From: Stenogyne calaminthoides
Lineage: Eukaryota > Streptophyta > Magnoliopsida > Lamiales > Lamiaceae
Length of the DNA stretch: 64,000 bases
Assembly (NCBI GenBank): GCA_037126765.1
Contig: JBBCBC010000016.1
Coordinates: 12,698,728 to 12,762,727 of the forward strand
Reading direction: 5' to 3'
A program made the translations under genes and the position numbers. Positions 12,153 to 22,830 of the stretch are shown here, piece after piece (the stretch's first letter is position 1; every line of letters starts with the position of its first letter). The notes beneath the pieces are model-generated. The model saw only the letters and a program-made list of their open reading frames with translations. It did no database searches and had not been told where the DNA came from.

Positions 12153-12178
12153 ACTTGTATGCAATATTGCATACAAGT
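12153..12178. repeat. Perfect 26-bp palindrome
   Basis: The arm ACTTGTATGCAAT is followed immediately by its exact reverse complement. It sits at the left edge of the candidate composite element, and a shorter version of the core (TATGCAATATTGCAT) occurs next to the gypsy LTR at about 39,331-39,345. The role is unknown; a transposon end or foldback tip is likely. Confidence 0.8.
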
Positions 12179-12559
12179 GATATGTGCAATTGAACTTTTT
12201 TTTTATTTTTTTTTCTCGCGGGTCAGGAGGACTAGTTAGGGCAGGTTGCTGGTGGGCTAATGAGCTTTCTTCATCTTCTTCGCGTCGCGCAGCACGGGCG
12301 CTGTCAGGTTTCTTCTTCTTCTTCTTCCTCTTCTCTTCAGATTGCTGGCGGATCTCACAGGTTCTTCTTTTTCGTTCGTGCCCTAATTTCTTGTCCAATT
12401 TAATTTTCTTCAATTCGCTCCGATCACTGAATGAAATCAGGTTGTTCAATTTAATTTTTGGTGTGGATTCTGCGAGAGAAAAGGAGAATGTGTGTGTGGA
12501 GTTTGAATTACCCCTCAACACAAAGTGTATGCTGAAATTCAGATCCTTCTGCACTCTTT

Positions 12560-12945
12560 TCACGCTGTTCTGTAAATCTGTAATTTTAGATTGATGATTT
12601 TTTCGCGTTTTAACAGGTTTTTGTTCATGTAGTAACACTCTTTTGCTGATATGGTAACACTCTTTTTGTCCATGTAGTAACACATCAAGTTGTTCTTTAA
12701 ATCTGTAATTTTGGACTGGGGATTTCTTTTCGCGCTTGTACTGGTTTTGTTCATGTGGTAACACTCTTTTGCTCATATGGTAACACTCCTTTTGTTCATG
12801 TAGTAACACATCAAATTGTTCTTTAAATCTGTAATTTTGGACTAGGGATTTCTTTTCGCGCTTGTACTGGTTTTGTTCATGTGATAACACGTTTTTCTTC
12901 ATAGGGTAACACTTTTTGTTCATGTAGTAACACATGTTTTTTAGT
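12560..12945 (-). repeat. Minisatellite, about 126-bp period, three units
   Basis: TGTTCTKTAAATCTGTAATT recurs at 12,566, 12,691 and 12,818, giving a period of 125-127 bp. Each unit also contains several copies of a shorter motif, TTCATGTRGTAACAC. The motif GTAACAC continues irregularly to about 13,150. The 312-codon frame on the minus strand (12,066-13,004) is produced by this repeat and is not a gene. Confidence 0.75.
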
Positions 12946-13172
12946 AATATGTAACATTGTTCATAAATCGTCGTAATACTATGTGAATACTCATGTGTTA
13001 CCATATGAACAATAATGTGTTACCTTGTGACCCATGTTACCTTACGAATATTTATGTGTTACGATATGTTTTATTACGTGTTACGTAAGATATGAAGTTT
13101 TTTCAATGTAACAATGTAGTAACACTTATACATAGATGTAGTAACACACAAAAATTTGACAAAAAAAAAAAC

Positions 13173-13245
13173 TTATGTGTTCAATAGGAATTGAATCCAC
13201 GACTAAATTCATTAACAATGAACCTAAACCACTAGGCTACAACAG
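13173..13245 (-). repeat. tRNA-like SINE head or tRNA relic
   Basis: On the minus strand an A box TAGCCTAGTGG (13,229-13,239) is followed after 30 bases by a B box GGATTCAATTCC (13,187-13,198). Between them, TTCA-TTGTTAA-TGAA can form an anticodon-like arm with GTT in the anticodon position. The acceptor stem and T stem do not pair well, and a T-run follows the B box, so this is a SINE head or a dead tRNA rather than a working tRNA gene. Confidence 0.5.
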
Positions 13246-13435
13246 ATATTTGATAAAAATATTCTTCTATAAATATATATTCGCCCGCGCCAACCTGAAG
13301 CCTAATGCCCGCGCGCCGCCCGCCCTGCCCACGCCCGCACCTGACCCGCCCCGCCCCTGTTGACCCGAGAATTTTGACCATTTTTACCCTATTTATGTTG
13401 TATTGCACATAACACTAGTGTGTAATATTTCACAC

Positions 13436-15324
13436 GAGATCTTCTCCAAAAAAAAAAAAAATTATTGAGTATGTGTTTAATTATAGAATATTAAAATATT
13501 TTTTTGTTTAAATGTTGGTGTTGCAGACGCGGTCTTGAATATGTGATGGCGTAGAGGACTCGTGAGTTGGAGGTGGAATCCAAGCGCAGGTTGTGATTAA
13601 TATTTTTCTTAATTCGAAGCAAGTTTTCAATTATGTTGGTAGTATTACCCGTAATATTTTATAGATGTACGAAGATTTCAATTACATTATTTTCTCTTAA
13701 ATTAGGAGAGTCGGGAATTTTGTGACTCATAAGCTCGCTATTTATGTTTTTTTGCGTTTATGCTTCTTATCATTCATAGATTCCAAATCTGATTGGTGCT
13801 AATATTGAATTTGTGAGAGGATTAAATTTGTTGTTATTTTATATGAATGAAATCATATAATTCTAAATCTTTTGGTCGAGATAATTAGAAGTTACATATA
13901 TGTATGTCCAATGGAGATCATTCACAGTCAATACACCAACTTTTCAACATGTAGGCAATTGATGGAATGAGGGATGACCAAATATATATTATATCAATAT
14001 TATATTTTATTTACTAGTTCAGTGTTTGAGCGTTACACGATTTTCTAATTAAAAATTACAATATTTTTAATAAATAATATATTTAATAATTAAAAATATA
14101 AATATGTGCATAAATGCACTATATATGAATTAATAATTATTTAAGGTGTATATTAGTAAATTATCTTAAACCTCTTGAAATAAGATTATTGTGTCAAATA
14201 TTATTTATCCATTTTAATATGAAGTTGAAACCTACAAATCAAAACAAAATAAATCGACTAAAAAAAAACTAATAAATTAATTAATATATAATAATGAAAA
14301 AAATTAAAATGAATGAATTATAATATAAAATACTTTTGCCACATAAAATATGTTAAAATATACATAAGAGCAATTATAAAATAAAATTATTTATTAAAAA
14401 ATTAATAATTGAATATAATTCACATTAAGATAAAATACATTTAGAATGAATATTTTATTTATCTTAAATTAAGTCAAACAAAAATTACCGAAAGAAAAAT
14501 AAATAAATAATATTATATAATTAAATAAAACATAAAGTAATAAATATAAATTACACATTTTATAACATTCACATATATTTTAAATACCTAAATAATTAAA
14601 AATTAATTATATACAAAATTTTTAAATTTCATGACACATAAGATTCTTTTATAAAAAGAACCAAATAAAAAAATAACATGTGCATTCAAATTTCTCATTG
14701 AATAATACATAGATTAAATTAACATAAAATTGACACATTATGAAAAAAATCTCAAAATTAGTATATAGAGAAGTATCATATTAAATTTTAATGATGAGTT
14801 ATCAGAAAATTTATTGGCACATGTACCTAGTGCAGTTAATTTATTCAACTCTGAAACACCAACTGAATATATTGAAATAAACCCAACTTGGTATTGTTTG
14901 GATGGATATTGTTTGTGACCTCACCAGCAGCCATCCAATAATTGTTCACTTTATGCGTGTCAAAGCTCTGGAAAAAAATTAATTGAAAATTTCTGTTTGA
15001 ACTGATAAATATTTGCCTTAGATTATGGACATGTGAATCATTTCTATAATAATTTAATGTTTAATTGTTGGCTTAATAGATTACTGTAAGAATTTTATGA
15101 ATAATTTTCAATGCGCAATATTACGAGCACAATTATCTATAGCAAAAATAATAACTCTAATTCTCTAAATGAAAATCTGATTCTAACGGAGTGAATCAAC
15201 TCTTCCCAGAATTTTATATAGTTGGAAAAATTGGAGAATATTATCAAGGAGATATAATATTATATATATTTCATGAAGGAGTATTACATATTTTAAAGTT
15301 GAATAGGTCCTGATGCAAATGGTG
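13436..15324. other. AT-rich intergenic stretch
   Basis: No gene seen. 13,980-14,800 is extremely AT-rich. A degenerate ACTAGTTCAGTG...CACGA pattern near 14,014-14,040 is weakly like the reversed 3' end of a Helitron, but too decayed to call. Confidence 0.4.
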
Positions 15325-15764
15325 TGTTATAACTGATGTGAGAAAGATATAAAAACGATAAATAAATTGAATAAATCGACACCGAAATTTTACGTGGTTC
15401 ACTAACAATTTGTTAGCTACGTCCACGGGCAGAAGAGAGAATCTCGTATATTATTCAGAACCGAGAACAATATACAATTCAAATGAGAATATAAATAATA
15501 ATCCCTAACTGATTGGGCCTAAGTTAATAAGCCCAAAACCGAAACCGACTAGGCCTAAATTAATAAGTCCAAAATCGAAACCGACTGATGCGCTTGTATC
15601 AAAGAGGCCTGGGCTTCTTAAATAACATTAGGAAGCCCTTCACCTTTTTCCACAATTCGATGTGGGAAAGAATAGGACTTCTTATAGGATTAGGAAGTCC
15701 TCCAACTTTTGATACAATCCGATATGAGATAAAACAAACTTCTTTATTTTACACAATTCCAACA
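15325..15764 (-). repeat. Copia 3' LTR
   Basis: Read on the minus strand it starts TGTTGGAATTGTG and ends CAGTTATAACA, so it has intact TG...CA termini. It contains two internal direct duplications: a block around GGCCTAARTTAATAAG-CC (15,519-15,585) and a block around CTTCTTA...ATTAGGAAG (15,613-15,720). Confidence 0.92.
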
Positions 15765-15780
15765 AATCTCCACCTTGGTA
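15765..15780 (-). other. Copia polypurine tract
   Basis: On the minus strand the bases directly before the 3' LTR read TACCAAGGTGGAGATT, a purine-rich stretch in the position used to prime plus-strand synthesis. Confidence 0.7.
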
Positions 15781-16182
15781 AAATAACAGAAAACTTCATC
15801 GTCTCCACCTTGACTTGAATCCTCTCACAGATCAACAGATGTACCAAATGCACCATAAAAGTGCCAGACGTACAAGCAACTCCTCGTACACAGATTTGCC
15901 CCCAAGACAGAGCAACAAACAGCTTGTAATATTTAACAAGTTCAAACAGTGTTGGAACTTGTTATTTGGAACCGGCTTAGTGAACATGTCAGCTGGTTAT
16001 CAGCAGTCCCAACTTTCTTCACTTTAACCCTCTTCTCACTTCTCAGAAAATGATACCTGACATCAATATGTTTCGTTCTCTCATGATGAACTTGATCCTT
16101 GGCTAAACATATTGCACAAACTGTCACAAAATACAGTTGCATAATTATGATATAGACCAAGATCACTAACCAACCCTTTTAA

Positions 16183-16443
16183 TCAGATTCCCTCTTTGGC
16201 TGCTTCAGTTAAGGCCATGTACTCTGCCTCTGTAGTTGACAAAGTAATTGTAGACTGCAAAGTTGCCTTCCAACTTACAACATAACCACCAAAAGTAAAA
16301 GCATAACCGGTCATAGACCTTCTACTGTCAACATCTCCTGCATAATCAGAATCACAGTAGCCTGAAACTAAACAATTCGTATCACCTCCATAAATGAGAC
16401 CGACATCAGATGTACCTCTAAGGTACCGAAATATCCTCTTCAC
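16183..16443 (-). pseudogene. Copia RNase H fragment
   Basis: An 86-residue open stretch matches the copia-type RNase H. FRYLRGTSDVGLIYGG is followed by the catalytic-region motif GYCDSDYAGDVDSRRSMTGY and later LSTTEAEYMAL, with the expected acidic residues. It is separated from the RT frame by a frame break at about 16,444-16,449, and the C-terminal end after 16,183 is broken by stops. In an active element it would degrade the RNA strand during reverse transcription. Confidence 0.85.
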
Positions 16444-16449
16444 AGCCTG

Positions 16450-17127
16450 TCAATGTTCCTTTCCAGGTTGAGCCATAAATCTGCTGACAACACTAACAAC
16501 ATGTGCAAGATCAGGTCTAGTACAGACCATATCATACATCAAACTCCCTACTGCACTAGCATAGGGAACCCGAGACATGTACTCATTCTCCTCAGCAGAT
16601 TTAGGAGCGAAAGCAATAGACAAATGGATATTTGCAGCACTTGGAGTATCAATATGTTTAGTTGTAGACATACCAAACCTTGATAATATCTTCTGAATAT
16701 AATCCTTTTGTGAAAGGAAAAGTTTCTTCTGACTTCTATCCCTATGAATCTCCATTCCCAATATTTTCTGGGCAGCACCCAAATCCTTCATCTCAAACTC
16801 AGCACTGAGAAGACCTTTTAGCTTTTGAATATCTGACTTGTTCTTTGCAGCTATCAGCATATCATCAACATATAAGACCAAGTAGATAAATGAATCATCT
16901 TCCAGCTTGTTGTGATACACACAACTATCATACGGACTCCTGTTGTAGCCAAGATGTGTCATATAACCATCAAATCTCTTGTACCACTGCCTTGGAGACT
17001 GCTTTAGCCCATATAAAGACTTCTTCAATTTGCAAACATACTCTTCTTTCCCGAGAACTTGGAAACCATCTGGCTGGGTCATGTATATCTCTTTATCCAA
17101 CTCTCCGTGTAGAAAAGTTATCTTCAC
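16450..17127 (-). pseudogene. Copia reverse transcriptase fragment
   Basis: A 225-residue frame shows the RT core: FLHGELDKEIYMTQPDGF, LKKSLYGLKQSPRQWYKRF and the active-site motif LYVDDML (YVDD), then the EFEMKDLGAA segment and LGMEIHRDR. It ends in the connection segment (RPDLAHVVSVVSRFMAQPG). The N-terminal part of RT lies in other frames upstream (about 17,130-17,470, with TWELVKKP and ITCKWVFKKK). The frame is therefore broken before the catalytic region. Confidence 0.9.
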
Positions 17128-17129
17128 GT

Positions 17130-18300
17130 CGAGCTGTTTAAGTTACAGGTCCTGATGTGCTACCATTTAAAGTAACACTCTAATAGAAGTATGTCTGATA
17201 ACAGATGAGAAAATCTCATCATAGTCTACTCCCTCTTTCTGATGGAACCCCCTAGCAACGACTCTTATACCTGATACCTTCAGCAGGTGATATTCCTTCC
17301 TTCTTCTTGAAGACCCACTTGCATGTAATAATCTTTCTCTCCAGAGGCTTCTTGACTAACTCCCAAGTCATATTCTTGTGAAGTGACTCCATCTCATCTC
17401 CCATGCCAGCAAGCCATTTGGTAGACTCTGTACAAGTAACAGCTTCTTTCTTTGTAGGTGGATGGCTCATGAGAATCTACCTCTTCAGCAACCTGCAATG
17501 CATAACCCACCATATCCTCAAACCTATATCGCCTTGGAGCCTCAACTCCAATCCTTCTAGCTCGATCAAGAGCTATATTGTACGGTCTTGTCTCAGATGG
17601 TTGAGATTTTGGTGGTGATGCATCTTTCAGCTCGGTGTCAGAATGTGAGTGTTGTTCTCCATCTTCCTTTTGTGACTCACTCTGCTCCACTTGTTTGTCA
17701 ACACTATTGTTTTCTGATACAACGATAGACTTCACAGTGGGGTTAAACATAGAATTCTCATCAAAAATAACATTTCTGCTAAGTATGACGTTGCTTTCTG
17801 ATGGAGACCAGACTCTATACCCCTTAACACCATTTCCATAGCCCACAAAAACTCCTTTCTTCGCCCTTGGCTCCAATTTACCCTCATTTACATGATAATA
17901 AACAGTACATCCAAAAGCTCTCAAATTAGAGTAATCTGCAGACTTACCAGACCACACCTCGTAAGGTGTTTTGAGGTTGATACCTGTTTGAGGTGCACAA
18001 TTTATCAGGTAACATGCCGTGTTGACCGCTTATGCCCAAAATCTTTGGGCTAATCCAGCACTAGAGAGCATGCATCGAGCTCTCTCCAGAAGTGTCTGAT
18101 TCATGCGTTCTGCTACACCATTCTGTTTTGGTGTATCTCGTACTGTATGATGTCTTGCGATCCCGTCATTCTTGCAGAACTCATCAAAATCAAAAGAATA
18201 GAATTCCAGACCATTATCAGTTCGCAACCTTTTGATTTTCTTCCCTGTTTGATTTTCCACCAACGCCTTTCATTGCTTGAAACTCTTGAAAGCTTCTCTT
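17130..18300 (-). pseudogene. Copia integrase and RT N-terminus, broken
   Basis: Several frames together show the integrase core and the linker to RT. RLRTDNGLEFYSFDFDEF carries the second catalytic Asp, and TPKQNGVAERMNQTLLERAR the catalytic Glu region (18,030-18,263). The copia C-terminal part (LRAFGCTVYYHVNEGKLEPRAKKGVFVGY, about 17,800-17,957) is followed by an acidic linker and the start of RT. Breaks lie near 18,030, 17,957, 17,394 and 17,250. Confidence 0.85.
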
Positions 18301-18907
18301 TTATGCTTCATCATAATTACCCAAGTCATTCTTGAGTAGTCATCAATCATAGACACGAAGTATCTATTGCCTCCTAAAGATTCAACACGAGAAGGTCCTC
18401 AGCAATCAGAATGGATATAATCAAGTGTGCCTTTTGTTCTATGAATTGCCTTGGGAAACTTGTTGCGATGAAGCTTCCCAAAAACACAGTGCTCACAGAA
18501 ACCAAGACTAGTGACCTTGTGGCCACCAAGAAAATCATCTTTCGACAGAATTTGCATCCCTCGTTCACTCATGTGGCCAAGTCTCATGTGCCATAACTTA
18601 GTCAAGTCGTCTTTGTGAACTTCCGATGATGCAAGAACAACAGAGTCAGATAGCGTTGAACCTTGCAAAAAGTACAAAGTTCCTCGCTTCACACCTTTCA
18701 TAACCACATTAAACCCTTGTAGACATACAAAACTCCACCTTCACCTCTGAAACTGAAACCCTTACTGTCTAGAAGACTAAGTGATATCAGATTCTTCGTC
18801 ATTTGTGGAACATGTCTAACATCGTTCAATGTGCAGAATTTACCATCATGTGTCCATAATTGAATTGAACCTATTCCAACCGCCTTGCAAACTGAACTGT
18901 TGGCCAT
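18300..18907 (-). pseudogene. Copia pre-integrase and zinc-binding region, broken
   Basis: The 18,399-18,707 frame (GTLYFLQGS..., LWHMRLGHMSERGMQILSK, CEHCVFGKLHRNKF) is the GAG pre-integrase domain with its H-x-H and C-x2-C zinc ligands. The 18,698-18,907 frame (NVRHVPQMTKNLISLSLLDSKG form) is the end of the protease region. A frameshift near 18,700 separates them. Confidence 0.85.
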
Positions 18908-19144
18908 AGAAATATTGCCTCCATCAACTTGCTCGTAAGTTGTAAACCACTCTCTGCGCGAACATATACGATAAGATGCCCTGGAATCAAGAACCCATAC
19001 ATCAGTGTGATGTGTTTGTCCATTAGCAACTAAGACTACATCCTCCTCGGAGTTGGTGTCATCTCCTTCAGCAACAGCAGCAGTACCTGCTTTGTCTTCC
19101 TGCTTCTTCTTCTTCTTCGGACAGTCATTTTTCCAATGACCTGG

Positions 19145-19840
19145 TTATTTGTAGTAGTTACAGATATCGTATGGTTTAGGACCCTTAGACCCAGGCTTCT
19201 TGAGTTTCTTCTTTCCCGATTTTTCAGGTCCCTTGTTCCCATTAGCTACTAGTCCAGCGGCCTGATTATCTGAACTTCCACCACTCGCCTTATCTCCCAA
19301 CTCTCTAGTATGCAGAGATGATCTAACCTCTTCCAAGGACACGGTATCTTTCCCAACAATGAAAGACTGCACAAAATTCTCATACGACAAAGGTAGAGAA
19401 ACCAACAGAATTAAAGCAACATCCTCATCATCAACTTTAACATCAATATTATGAAATTCTAATAGAATTGTATTCAGTTGATCCAGATGTTCACGAAGTG
19501 GCTGGCCTTCATGCATACGGAAACTGAACAGACGTTGTTTCAACAACTTATTAGTTAGCGACTTCGTCATATACAGACTCTCCAACTTCAACCATAGACC
19601 AGCCGCAGTTTCCTCCTCTGCGACTTCGGTAATGATGTCATCTGCGAGACACAACATGATTGATGAGTGTGCCTTCTCCTTCAGAGTGGCCATCTCAACT
19701 TCTTCCAAATCCACCGTCTTTTTCATCAATGGTGCGCACAGTCCTTGTTGTTTCAACAAGGCACGCATCTTGATCTGCCATAAATTGAAATTGTTCTTCC
19801 TCGTGAACTTGTCGATTTTCACGTTTATCCCACCCGTCAT
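19145..19840 (-). pseudogene. Copia gag (UBN2-type) with lost zinc-knuckle Cys
   Basis: The frame runs from a Met at 19,840 (the upstream in-frame Met at 19,873 abuts the primer site and is less likely). It shows the copia gag pattern: KIDKFTRKNNFNLWQIKMRALL, ETAAGLWLKLESLYMTKSLTNKLLLK-like, and MHEGQPLREHLDQLNTILLEF. A basic linker leads to the CCHC zinc knuckle, but there the second cysteine is Tyr (CNYYK) and a stop codon at 19,142-19,144 precedes PGHWKNDC. Gag would coat the element RNA; this copy cannot make a full gag-pol. Confidence 0.88.
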
Positions 19841-19873
19841 CTTTCTCCCCAAATTGCGGAAACCTCCCAACAA

Positions 19874-19886
19874 GGCTCTGATACCA
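19874..19886 (-). other. Copia primer-binding site (initiator tRNA-Met type)
   Basis: On the minus strand, TGGTATCAGAGCC follows three bases after the 5' LTR. This is the standard plant copia primer site, complementary to the 3' end of initiator tRNA-Met. Confidence 0.92.
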
Positions 19887-19889
19887 GTT

Positions 19890-20329
19890 TTTTATAACTG
19901 ATGCGAGAAAGATATAAAAATGATAAATAAACCGAATAAACCGACACCAAAATTTTACGTGGTTCACTAACAATTTGTTAGTTACGTCCATGAGCAGAAG
20001 AGAGGATCTCGTATATTATTCAGAACCGATAACAATATACAACTCAAATGGGAATATAAATAATAATCCCTAACTAATTGGGCCTAAGTTAATAAGCCCA
20101 AAACCGAAACCGACTAGGCCTAAATTAATAAGTCCAAAACCGAAACCGACTGATGCACTTGTATCAAAGAGGCCCGGGCTTCTTAAATAACATTAGAAAG
20201 TCCTTCACCTTTTTCCACAATTTGATGTGGGACAGAATATGACTTCTTATAGGATTAGGAAGTCCTCCAACTTTTGATACAATCCGATGTGGGATAAAAC
20301 AAACTTCTTTATTTTACACAATTCCAACA
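19890..20329 (-). repeat. Copia 5' LTR
   Basis: 440 bp, same length as the other LTR. Its 5' edge on the minus strand is TGTTGGAATTGTG; its inner terminus has drifted from CA to AA. It carries the same internal duplications as the 3' LTR. Confidence 0.92.
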
Positions 20330-20380
20330 TGGTGCATCGTGTAATTCAAATGTAATTTCGAAACCTTCAATTTAATTGAG

Positions 20381-20644
20381 TCACTCTCCTGTGCACCCCA
20401 TGCACCAATTCAAAATGGTGCAATTTGATTCAATTTTAATTTGGATGAACTATGCACTCTAAACTCTAATCCCTAAACAATGAACCCTAAATTATAGTCG
20501 AAAAAAAATCTAAAACTGAAATTAAAGTTAAAAGAAAACTAAAATTGAAAAAAAAATTAAAAATGAAAAAATTAGAAAAAGAACTCCTAAAATTAAATTG
20601 CACCAAATTGATTTGATGCAAATGATGCAAAGGAGAATTTGCCT
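20381..20644 (-). repeat. Dispersed GTGCA-ended repeat, copy B
   Basis: Inverted relative to copy A at 11,253-11,600. The left end reads CTCTCCTGTGCACCCCATGC and the right end, on the minus strand, CTCCTTTGCATCATTTGCAT, so the ends are themselves inverted repeats. It lies about 50 bp from the copia element. No coding sequence. Confidence 0.6.
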
Positions 20645-20737
20645 TTAATTATTCAATGTAAAACAAGTTGAAAGTTTCAGTATAAATAAATAGAATAATT
20701 TTTTTTTTAAAAATTGCACGTTTAAAAATTGCATTAA

Positions 20738-20850
20738 AACGTAATATAAGTCACACTATTCAGTTATATAAGTCACACTCTTTAGTAATATAAGTCACAC
20801 TCCTAAATCAATTTCACCGTGAAACTTGTTCACCCTATACTTTGCCTTTT
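20738..20850 (-). repeat. Short repeat arm with TATAAGTCACACT units
   Basis: Three tandem ATATAAGTCACACT units are followed by a segment ending CTATACTTTGCC. The reverse complement matches the start of the repeat at 21,868-22,137 (AGTATARGGTGAAYAAGTTT, then CAYGGTGAAATTG), so the two lie in inverted orientation about 1 kb apart. Confidence 0.55.
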
Positions 20851-20905
20851 AAGATATTTATAAAAAAAAATTGAAAATATTGATATACAATATCGATTGA
20901 TTGTT

Positions 20906-21209
20906 AAGTGTGGATAGCTCAAGTGGTTGGAGCTCCACTAACAGATATTTTGAGGTCCCGGTTTCGAGACGCGGAGAGGGAATATCTATTTCCTCTTGTG
21001 GTGGTTCCCCTCTTGTGGGGTGGTGGTCCCTCTCTTGTGGGGTTGCGATTGTGATTCCAAGTTGTAGTTTCGGGTGGTTCCCTCTTGTGGTCGTTGCGGT
21101 TTCGGTCTTTAGCGAGATGAAATGATGTTGTCATCATGCGGTGGTAGAGAGAATTATTATAATTGATTATATTAGACAATTATTGTAATTGATTACCTTT
21201 TAAAAAAAA
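20906..21209 (+). mobile_element. Full-length tRNA-derived SINE
   Basis: Pol III promoter boxes are clear: A box TAGCTCAAGTGG at 20,915-20,926 and B box GGTTTCGAGAC at 20,960-20,970. A body rich in CCTCTTGTGGGG-type motifs follows, ending in a short A tract. Target duplications flank it: ATCGATTGATTGTT at 20,892-20,905 and ATCGATTGATTATT at 21,210-21,223. SINEs are copied by LINE machinery in trans. A 5'-truncated relative is at 33,970-34,189. Confidence 0.88.
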
Positions 21210-21867
21210 ATCGATTGATTATTTTTTTTGCACAAATTGAGCCTAATGTCCGTAAAGTATTGAGAAAATATCAATAAATTTTGAACAAACATCAATAAAC
21301 AACATATGAGATAAGTGTATATATTATTATATGTTATGTATATTTATCACAGATGTAAAATTTATTTGAATTTTTTTGTTGCATTTATGTATTAAAAATC
21401 TATTATTTAAAATTTATCCATCGATTTTCATAAATTTAGATTCTTCATATTTCCATTTAGTGGGGGAAAAATGTTGAAAATTTCGATACTCAATATTTAT
21501 CAAACAAAAGTTTTTCTTCCATGAACAAGTTTTATACTATAAATTTGAATTATTTGACTCATTTCACTTTTTTCAATATATTTTTCTAATCCATTAAATT
21601 TTACCTGTATCATACTTTAAATAGGTTCTCATGCCTATAAATTAAAAATAAATTTCATAGCATGGAATTTGTTTACTCTAACGTTGAAATTGATATTGAT
21701 ATTTTGGGTACAAACTGTTATCGTACCGAGAAGTTTTTGGTTTAAAAGTTTTCGTTAAGTTAACTGTATGTACATTCAGAATTTTTGATATTTGGTAAGA
21801 AAAGTACCATCATTTCAAAATGCATACAAATATTTGGCCTACAAAAATTTTGGTACCAAAATTAGGT

Positions 21868-22137
21868 AAAGTATAAGGTGAATAAGTTTCATGGTGAAAT
21901 TGGTTAAGAAGTGTGATTTATATTATTAAAGAGTATGACTTTTTATTTTAAAGTGTATGACTTTTTACTATAAAGGGTATTACTCATATAAGTGAAAGGT
22001 GTGATTTATATTATAGCAGAGAGTGTCGTAGTAATAACTGAAAAGTGCATGTGATTTATATTACTAAAGAGTGTGATTTATATTACTAAAGAGTATATCT
22101 GTTTAAAAAAAAATAACGGTGAATAAGTTTCACTGCA
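21868..22137 (+). repeat. MITE-like repeat with GTGTGATTTATATTA units
   Basis: It is bounded by GGTGAATAAGTTTCA motifs at both ends (about 21,878 and 22,111) and contains several copies of a roughly 24-bp unit, GTGTGATTTATATTACTAAA with AGAGT. It is the inverted relative of 20,738-20,850. No coding sequence. Confidence 0.5.
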
Positions 22138-22673
22138 TACTAACTCCCAAAATTTTAGCTATTGAACAATATATACTGATACTGCTTAAAAATTAGTATA
22201 TTTAAATTAGCAAAATATTCAATACAATACAAGATTTAAAATGATATTTTCCATATATAATACTGAATCACCCCTAATGACCAATTAAGTAGTAAAATAT
22301 TGCTATTTTATGTTCTCTCTTATCGGATCATTTACCATTGGCATGAGTTTTAAGAAAAAATTTACTTATTAATATTAAAGGGGTAAAATTATTTTTTAAT
22401 TTAAATTAAATGATAAAGTAAAAATATTTGTATAAATTAAAGGAGATAAAACTAAATTTAAAGTAAAAAAATAATGACATTAAATATAATATTGAGATAA
22501 TTAATTGAGTCATATAAATAAAAAGAAAAAAAATTATTTTATTATTATTTATTAAAATATTTAATTAAATTTGAGATGGAATTTTTTACAAAACGTTCAA
22601 AATAAGAAAGAACGGATGTAGTTTTTTTATTAATATGGGGTAATAAAGATGTGAAAAATAGAATTAAGAGGCA

Positions 22674-22830
22674 CACTTGTGTGAGACGGTCTCACGTACG
22701 ATAAGTCGGAGCATAATTTTGCATTGACGCTTTAACACTTGAAAAAATATATGTTAATTTGTGTTAAGGTGTATTCCGTCTCATGCATGACACTGTCTTA
22801 TGTGAGTTTGAGTTTTTGTCTAGAATTAAA
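22674..22830. repeat. Repeat with GTGAGACGGTCTCAC palindrome
   Basis: GTGAGAC-G-GTCTCAC is a perfect interrupted palindrome near 22,681-22,695, and a degenerate partner (CGTCTCATGCATGACACTGT) lies about 100 bases downstream. TGAGACGGTCTCAC-bearing repeats are common in plant genomes. The ends are not defined. Confidence 0.4.

Larger units (their letters stand above)
12145..13435. mobile_element. Candidate composite element with gene-like leader
   Basis: The two sides look like inverted ends. ATGTGCAATTGAAC followed downstream by TTCTCGCGGGTCAGG on the left corresponds to ATGTGCAATACAAC and TTCTCGGGTCAACAGG read from the right. Between them lie a CTTCTTCTTC-rich leader-like section (12,260-12,370) that resembles a plant 5' exon with an AG acceptor, a minisatellite, a tRNA-like head and a GC-rich patch (13,277-13,365). 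It may be a Mutator-like element that captured gene sequence, but the boundaries and superfamily are inferred. Confidence 0.35.
15325..20329 (-). mobile_element. Complete Ty1/copia retrotransposon (decayed coding)
   Basis: This is a 5,005-bp element in minus orientation. Two 440-bp LTRs (15,325-15,764 and 19,890-20,329) bracket it, and it is flanked by the 5-bp duplication TGGTG (15,320-15,324 and 20,330-20,334). A primer site matching the 3' end of initiator tRNA-Met lies just inside the right LTR and a purine-rich tract just inside the left one. The order gag, protease, integrase, RT, RNase H is that of copia elements. Stops and frameshifts interrupt every domain, so it cannot encode its own movement. 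By eye the LTRs differ at about 25 of 440 sites, mostly transitions. Confidence 0.93.

Noticed and set aside
12066..13004. 312-codon minus-strand frame
   Set aside because: Most of it is the 126-bp minisatellite translated (YYMNK/LLHEQ repeats) plus a poly-Lys tract from a pyrimidine run; period is a multiple of three in part, which keeps the frame open.
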